From UBA9732 sp003456855 (GTDB lineage Bacteria > Spirochaetota > Spirochaetia > Sphaerochaetales > Sphaerochaetaceae): a stretch of 17,170 nt of DNA. Under the pieces are notes generated by a model, which was not told the DNA's origin, searched no databases, and saw nothing but the letters and a program-made list of their open reading frames with translations. Shown here piece after piece: positions 13,532-17,170 of this stretch (its first letter is position 1; each line of letters opens with the position of its first letter). A program made the translations under genes and the position numbers. The stretch spans positions 1-17,170 of the forward strand of contig CAMOUY010000045.1 in the NCBI GenBank assembly GCA_946626785.1, read 5' to 3'.

Positions 13532-14317
13532 ATGATTTATGATCTTCAGAAGGGAAGTCTTCTAAAGAGGGCCTCCGCGTTTTTGCTAGACGGAATTCTA
13601 CTCGTCATACTGACCACAGGGTTCGCATTTGCCCTGTCTGGTATCTTCCATTACAACAAAGTGAGTCGGCAGTATTCAGATGGCATGGACTACTATGCCG
13701 CCAAGTACGAGATCGACTTCGACAGTGTCGTCTCCCAGGAGGACTATGATGCCCTAGATGAAGAGACCAGGGCAAAGTATGACAATGCAATCAATGACAT
13801 GAACAACGATGCCGAGCTTGTGCATTCGCTGAACACCCTTGTGGTGATGATTGTCGCCATAGTGTCCGTGGCCCTGTTCCTTTCATACGGTGTCATTGAA
13901 TACATGTTCCCGATGATCTTCAAGAACGGCCAGACCGTCGGGAAGAAGATCTTCGGCCTTGGTGTCATGAGGACCAACGGGGTGAAGGTCGGACCTGTCG
14001 CCATGTTCATAAGGACATTCTTCGGAAAGTACATAATCGAGACGATGATCCCTGTGCTGATTGCCCTGATGCTGATCTTCCACGCAATCGGGATCATGGG
14101 AAGCACCGGTCTGATGGGCCCTGTATTCGTTCTTGGCCTTGCCATCCTCGAGATTGCAATGGTTGCGGTCACAAGAACGAACTCCATGCTTCACGACAAG
14201 CTTGCGGACTGCGTAGTCGTGGACCTTGAGAGCCAGAAGATATTCGACGACGAGCAGTCCATGATCGATTTTAAAGCGAACCTCGCTGCACAGAATGCGC
14301 AGAAGAGCGTTTATTGA
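13532..14317 (+). CDS. RDD-family integral membrane protein
   Basis: A 261-residue inner-membrane protein with about four hydrophobic spans (roughly 17-38, 102-125, 165-190, 195-215). The first span carries KRASAFLLDG (12-21), the Arg/Asp pattern that names the RDD family. GQTVGKKIFGLGVMRTNG (about 132-149) and LHDKLADCVVVD (about 219-230) are the other two conserved blocks. Between spans 1 and 2 is an acidic stretch of about 60 residues, probably outside the membrane and longer than in minimal family members. RDD proteins have mixed or unknown functions; some have been linked to ion or osmolyte transport. Here it is the first gene of an apparent sugar ABC operon, 30 nt ahead of the ATPase gene. 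That suggests coexpression, but a role in the transporter is not shown. Confidence 0.82.
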   Translation: MIYDLQKGSLLKRASAFLLDGILLVILTTGFAFALSGIFHYNKVSRQYSDGMDYYAAKYEIDFDSVVSQEDYDALDEETRAKYDNAINDMNNDAELVHSLNTLVVMIVAIVSVALFLSYGVIEYMFPMIFKNGQTVGKKIFGLGVMRTNGVKVGPVAMFIRTFFGKYIIETMIPVLIALMLIFHAIGIMGSTGLMGPVFVLGLAILEIAMVAVTRTNSMLHDKLADCVVVDLESQKIFDDEQSMIDFKANLAAQNAQKSVY

Positions 14318-14347
14318 TAGAAAGCAAACCAAAAAAAGGAAAAAGGT

Positions 14348-15454
14348 ATGAAAGTTGAGCTACAGAATTTGACGAAGATCTTCCCGAGCAGAAACAAGAA
14401 GGAAGGCGGTGCTGACGTTGTTGCAGTCAACAACTTCACATTCACGATCCCCGACGGCAAGCTTGTCGGACTGCTCGGACCTTCCGGATGCGGAAAGAGT
14501 ACCACTCTGTACATGATCTGCGGCCTGCAGAAGCCATCCAGCGGAAAGCTCCTCTTCGGAGAGGACGATGTCACGAATCTTCCACCAGAGAGCAGAGGAG
14601 TCGGACTTGTCTTCCAAAACTATGCACTGTATCCACACATGACTGTAAAGCAGAACATCATGTTCCCGCTTCAGAACCTCAAGGGTGCAGACAAGCTTTC
14701 AAAGGACGAGATGCTGGAGCGTGCCTACAATGTAGCCAAGATAGTCCAGATCGATGAGCTCATGGAGCGCAAGCCAAGCGAGCTCTCCGGAGGACAGCAG
14801 CAGCGTGTGGCAATTGCCAGAGCCCTGGTAAAGATGCCAAGGGTCCTGCTCCTGGATGAGCCTCTTTCAAACCTTGATGCCAGACTCAGGCTCCAGACCA
14901 GAGAGGAGATCAAGAGGATCCAGAAGGAGACCAAGATCACCACAGTCTTCGTCACACACGACCAGGAGGAGGCAATGAGCATCTCCGACATGATCGTCGT
15001 CATGAAGCTCGGTGTGGTCCAGCAGATCGGAAAGCCGCAGGATGTCTACAACAGCCCTGCGAACCTGTTCGTAGCCAAGTTCCTCGGAACACCACCTATC
15101 AACGTATTCAAGGGCGAGGTCAAGGATGGAAAGCTCCACATCGGAAATGAGGCCGTCCTGGCCGTCAACGGTGTCGCGGACCAGGAGGTCACGGTCGGCA
15201 TCAGACCTGAGGGCTTCATCCTGAAGAAGGACGGACCGTTCACCTGCAACATGTTGAACGTCGAGGTCATGGGACGCGATGTCAGCATCGTCTCCAAGCA
15301 TGAATACTCACTCAATGAGACGATCAGATCGATCATAGATGCAGACAACGATGTGAATCCGGAAGCCAAGACCGTCAGATTCGCACTCAAGCCTAACAAG
15401 GTGTTCCTGTTCAACAAGGAGACCGAAGAGAGAATCTACGTCGAGGAGAAGTGA
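14348..15454 (+). CDS. Carbohydrate ABC transporter ATP-binding protein (MalK/UgpC/MsmK type)
   Basis: The 368-residue cytoplasmic ATPase powers import through the two permeases encoded next. All ABC motifs are intact: Walker A GPSGCGKST (44-52), Q-loop Gln90 in LVFQNYALYPHMTV, signature LSGGQ (146-150), Walker B LLLDEP (167-172, catalytic Glu171), D-loop NLD and H-loop His204. The C-terminal third is a TOBE/OB-type regulatory domain, with VGIRPEGF as its typical landmark, as in CUT1 importers. An insert of basic and Gly residues (about 14-23) separates the first strand from the A-loop. GGA at 14338-14340 provides the Shine-Dalgarno 7 nt before the ATG. The stop overlaps a GTG belonging to the next reading frame, but translation of the next gene probably starts at 15457. 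Sugar specificity cannot be deduced. Confidence 0.95.
   Translation: MKVELQNLTKIFPSRNKKEGGADVVAVNNFTFTIPDGKLVGLLGPSGCGKSTTLYMICGLQKPSSGKLLFGEDDVTNLPPESRGVGLVFQNYALYPHMTVKQNIMFPLQNLKGADKLSKDEMLERAYNVAKIVQIDELMERKPSELSGGQQQRVAIARALVKMPRVLLLDEPLSNLDARLRLQTREEIKRIQKETKITTVFVTHDQEEAMSISDMIVVMKLGVVQQIGKPQDVYNSPANLFVAKFLGTPPINVFKGEVKDGKLHIGNEAVLAVNGVADQEVTVGIRPEGFILKKDGPFTCNMLNVEVMGRDVSIVSKHEYSLNETIRSIIDADNDVNPEAKTVRFALKPNKVFLFNKETEERIYVEEK
15442..15447 (+). promoter_or_regulatory. Ribosome binding site deciding the start of the first sugar permease
   Basis: GAGGAG, inside the end of the ATPase gene, lies 9 nt before ATG 15457 but only 3 nt before the in-frame GTG at 15451. The ATG is therefore preferred. 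Confidence 0.7.
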
Positions 15455-15456
15455 GA

Positions 15457-16416
15457 ATGGCAAACAACAGCATGGTTGAAAGCAGGCACCCGTGGAAAGC
15501 ATGGGTATACCTGGCCCCGGCGCTGGTGCTTCTGCTGGTCTTCACGGTCTGGCCGATCATCAACACGGTCCGAATGGCATTCCTTGAGAACTACAGCGGA
15601 CTCAAGGCCGCAGGTGGTGCACACTTCAAGTTCGGTATCGGAAACTTCAAGAAGGTTCTCGAGTACAAGAGGTTCCTCCAGTGCATGAAGAACACCGTCA
15701 TTATCTGTTTCCTGACGGTTCCGATCTCCACAATCCTGGCACTTCTGATCTCTGTTGCACTGAACTCCATCAAGTGGCTGCAGAAGTTCCTGCAGACAGT
15801 CTTCTTCCTGCCTTACGTGACCAACTCCATCGCCATCGGAATGGTTTTCGCCGCAATGTTCAACATTGTAGGAAGCTTCTATGGCACTGAGAATGAGCTC
15901 ATAGTCACAGCTGGAATCATAAACAACGTCATCGAGTTCTTCGGCGGACACGCCGTCAACTGGATCAACTACGGATCGACCTACACCGCAAACATCGCGG
16001 TCATGGTCATCTACATCGTATGGAATGCCCTTCCATTCAAGATCCTGATCCTTCTTGGCGGACTCCAGAGCGTCAACAAGCAGTACTACGACGCAGCGAA
16101 GGTCGATGGAACCTCACGCAGCAGAATATTCAGACGCATAACGGTTCCTCTCCTTTCACCGATGATCGCCTACGTAGTCATCACAGGCTTCATCGGAGGC
16201 TTCAAGGAGTACACATCCATAGTCGGTATCTTCGGCGAGAACATGGGTCCTGCCGATGACAAGGGAAGGTTGAACACCATGGTCGGATTCATCTACGACT
16301 CCCTTTCCACCAACAGCCAGGGACGTGCAAGTGCTGCCGCCCTGATCCTGTTCGCCCTGATTCTTGTGGTCACACTGCTTCAGCTGTGGGTCAGCAAGAA
16401 GAAGGTCCATTATTGA
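15457..16416 (+). CDS. Carbohydrate ABC transporter permease, MalF/UgpA type
   Basis: A 319-residue inner-membrane protein, usual length for the first CUT1 permease. It has six or so hydrophobic spans, starting with WVYLAPALVLLLVFTVWPI. The cytoplasmic EAA loop that docks on the ATPase is clear at about residues 209-229: YYDAAKVDGTSR, then IFRRITVPLLSP, with the conserved Ala-Ala, Gly and Pro. It probably forms a heterodimer with the following permease and receives substrate from a periplasmic binding protein not present in the window. Spacing to the ATPase gene is 2 nt and to the next permease gene 10 nt, so this is a single operon. Substrate (oligosaccharide, polyol or glycerol phosphate) cannot be told. 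Confidence 0.93.
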   Translation: MANNSMVESRHPWKAWVYLAPALVLLLVFTVWPIINTVRMAFLENYSGLKAAGGAHFKFGIGNFKKVLEYKRFLQCMKNTVIICFLTVPISTILALLISVALNSIKWLQKFLQTVFFLPYVTNSIAIGMVFAAMFNIVGSFYGTENELIVTAGIINNVIEFFGGHAVNWINYGSTYTANIAVMVIYIVWNALPFKILILLGGLQSVNKQYYDAAKVDGTSRSRIFRRITVPLLSPMIAYVVITGFIGGFKEYTSIVGIFGENMGPADDKGRLNTMVGFIYDSLSTNSQGRASAAALILFALILVVTLLQLWVSKKKVHY

Positions 16417-16426
16417 GGAGGCGGAC

Positions 16427-17170
16427 ATGGCTGAAAACATTGTTCTAATGCATGACAAGGACATGGGGAAGGAGACCAAGAAGCAGAATGTGATTGGAGT
16501 CCTCTTCAAGATTCTGGTGTATGCCTTCCTCCTCCTGATGGGAATCATAGTCCTGTTCCCGTTCTATTGGATGATAATCTCATCACTCAAGACTCTTACA
16601 GAGTATCGTTTGAGTGTCCCGACCTTCTTCCCAAAGCACATCATGTTCAGCAACTACGCAGATGCCTTCACAACGGCCAATCTGGGCAGGCTGTTCCTGA
16701 ACACCATGTACGTAGGAATCGTGTCCACCATCCTTTCACTGGTGATCACGATCCTCTCCGCCTTTGCCTTCGCAAGGTTGGAGTTCAAGGGCAAGAACAT
16801 CCTGTTTGCGGGTCTGCTTGCAACCATGATGATCCCTGGTGAGCTTTTCACCATCACAAACTACAGCACAGTAACGAACCTTGGATGGATCAACACCTAC
16901 ACGGTACTCATCGTGCCGTTCCTGGTGAGCGTGTTCTACATCTACCTGCTCAGGCAGAACTTCCTGCAGATTCCCAACGAGCTGTATCTTGCCGCCAAGG
17001 TCGATGGAACAAGCGATTTCAAGTACCTCTGCAAGGTCATGATCCCGCTTTCACTGCCGACTCTGATCTCGATCACCATCCTGAAGATGATGGGAGCCTG
17101 GAACTCCTACATCTGGCCGCGTCTGGTTGCCAACGACGAGGCACACAGAATGGTCACCAACGGTCTGAGA
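16427..17170 (+). CDS. Carbohydrate ABC transporter permease, MalG/UgpE type (3' truncated by window)
   Basis: The first 248 residues of the second CUT1 permease; the frame is open to the last base of the window. GGAGG (16417-16421) sits 5 nt before the ATG. The first membrane span (FLLLMGIIVLFPFYWMIISSLK) is typical of MalG-type subunits, with an unusual hydrophilic N-terminal stretch of about 25 residues before it. The EAA docking loop appears at about 185-205 (LYLAAKVDGTSD, then CKVMIPLSLP). Family members are about 275-290 residues, so some 30-40 residues are missing. It pairs with the preceding permease. A solute-binding protein or glycosidase gene may follow outside the window. Confidence 0.93.
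   Translation, partial: MAENIVLMHDKDMGKETKKQNVIGVLFKILVYAFLLLMGIIVLFPFYWMIISSLKTLTEYRLSVPTFFPKHIMFSNYADAFTTANLGRLFLNTMYVGIVSTILSLVITILSAFAFARLEFKGKNILFAGLLATMMIPGELFTITNYSTVTNLGWINTYTVLIVPFLVSVFYIYLLRQNFLQIPNELYLAAKVDGTSDFKYLCKVMIPLSLPTLISITILKMMGAWNSYIWPRLVANDEAHRMVTNGLR

Noticed and set aside
15436..15951. 171-codon minus-strand reading frame
   Set aside because: Antisense to the ATPase end and first permease; acidic, Cys-rich composition is typical of a shadow frame.

Overview
The window reads like the chromosome of a Gram-negative, fermentative, host-associated anaerobe. My best guess is a spirochaete of the Sphaerochaeta/Treponema type. The grounds are a butyrate kinase, a CUT1 sugar importer, a tocopherol-cyclase-like protein of a type I associate with gut spirochaetes and clostridia, an AAA_14/DUF4143 ATPase, and many secreted proteins without lipoboxes. 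This is inference from gene content; there is no rRNA or other phylogenetic marker that I could compare.

Layout. 1-98: right end of an ISL3-type insertion sequence with the last codons of its transposase. 163-1580: enolase on the minus strand, with a clear intrinsic terminator and a candidate promoter. 1654-2775: tocopherol-cyclase-like protein on the plus strand, whose stop overlaps the stop of the convergent thioesterase gene. 2772-4375: a minus-strand pair, amino-acid permease then hotdog thioesterase. 4423-12055: a minus-strand island of six secreted, beta-rich proteins of unknown family, interrupted by one AAA_14/DUF4143 ATPase. 12295-13398: butyrate kinase, minus strand. 13532-17170: plus-strand operon of an RDD membrane protein, an ABC ATPase and two CUT1 sugar permeases; the second permease runs off the window.

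The part most worth attention is the island at 4423-12055. All six proteins have Sec signal peptides, and all end in the same kind of strand, roughly G-x-Y-x-(S/A)-x-I-x-(V/F). In five of them this is preceded by a strand of the form G-x-h-x-h-x-h, where h is hydrophobic. This resembles the last two strands of pilin-like beta-sandwich domains such as SCPU and DUF4402. Three proteins are 424-433 residues long and carry the strand motif twice, once mid-protein and once at the end; the other three are 180-275 residues. Four genes are joined by ATGA overlaps behind a near-consensus promoter (TTGACT-17-TATAAT). Two other members have their own promoters. Two of the three promoters have an A/T tract exactly 9 nt upstream of the -35 box, and the third has it 30 nt upstream, about two helical turns further. 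Two members contain strongly AT-rich internal segments, which suggests mosaic exchange. My reading is a set of co-regulated exported surface or appendage subunits. No chaperone, usher or sortase gene lies in the window, so the export and assembly partner is not visible.

Several starts are better placed downstream of the longest reading frame. The cyclase-like protein, the thioesterase and the first sugar permease each have a well-spaced Shine-Dalgarno before the later ATG. For the first gene of the secreted operon a promoter overlaps the upstream starts. For butyrate kinase the family N-terminus decides.
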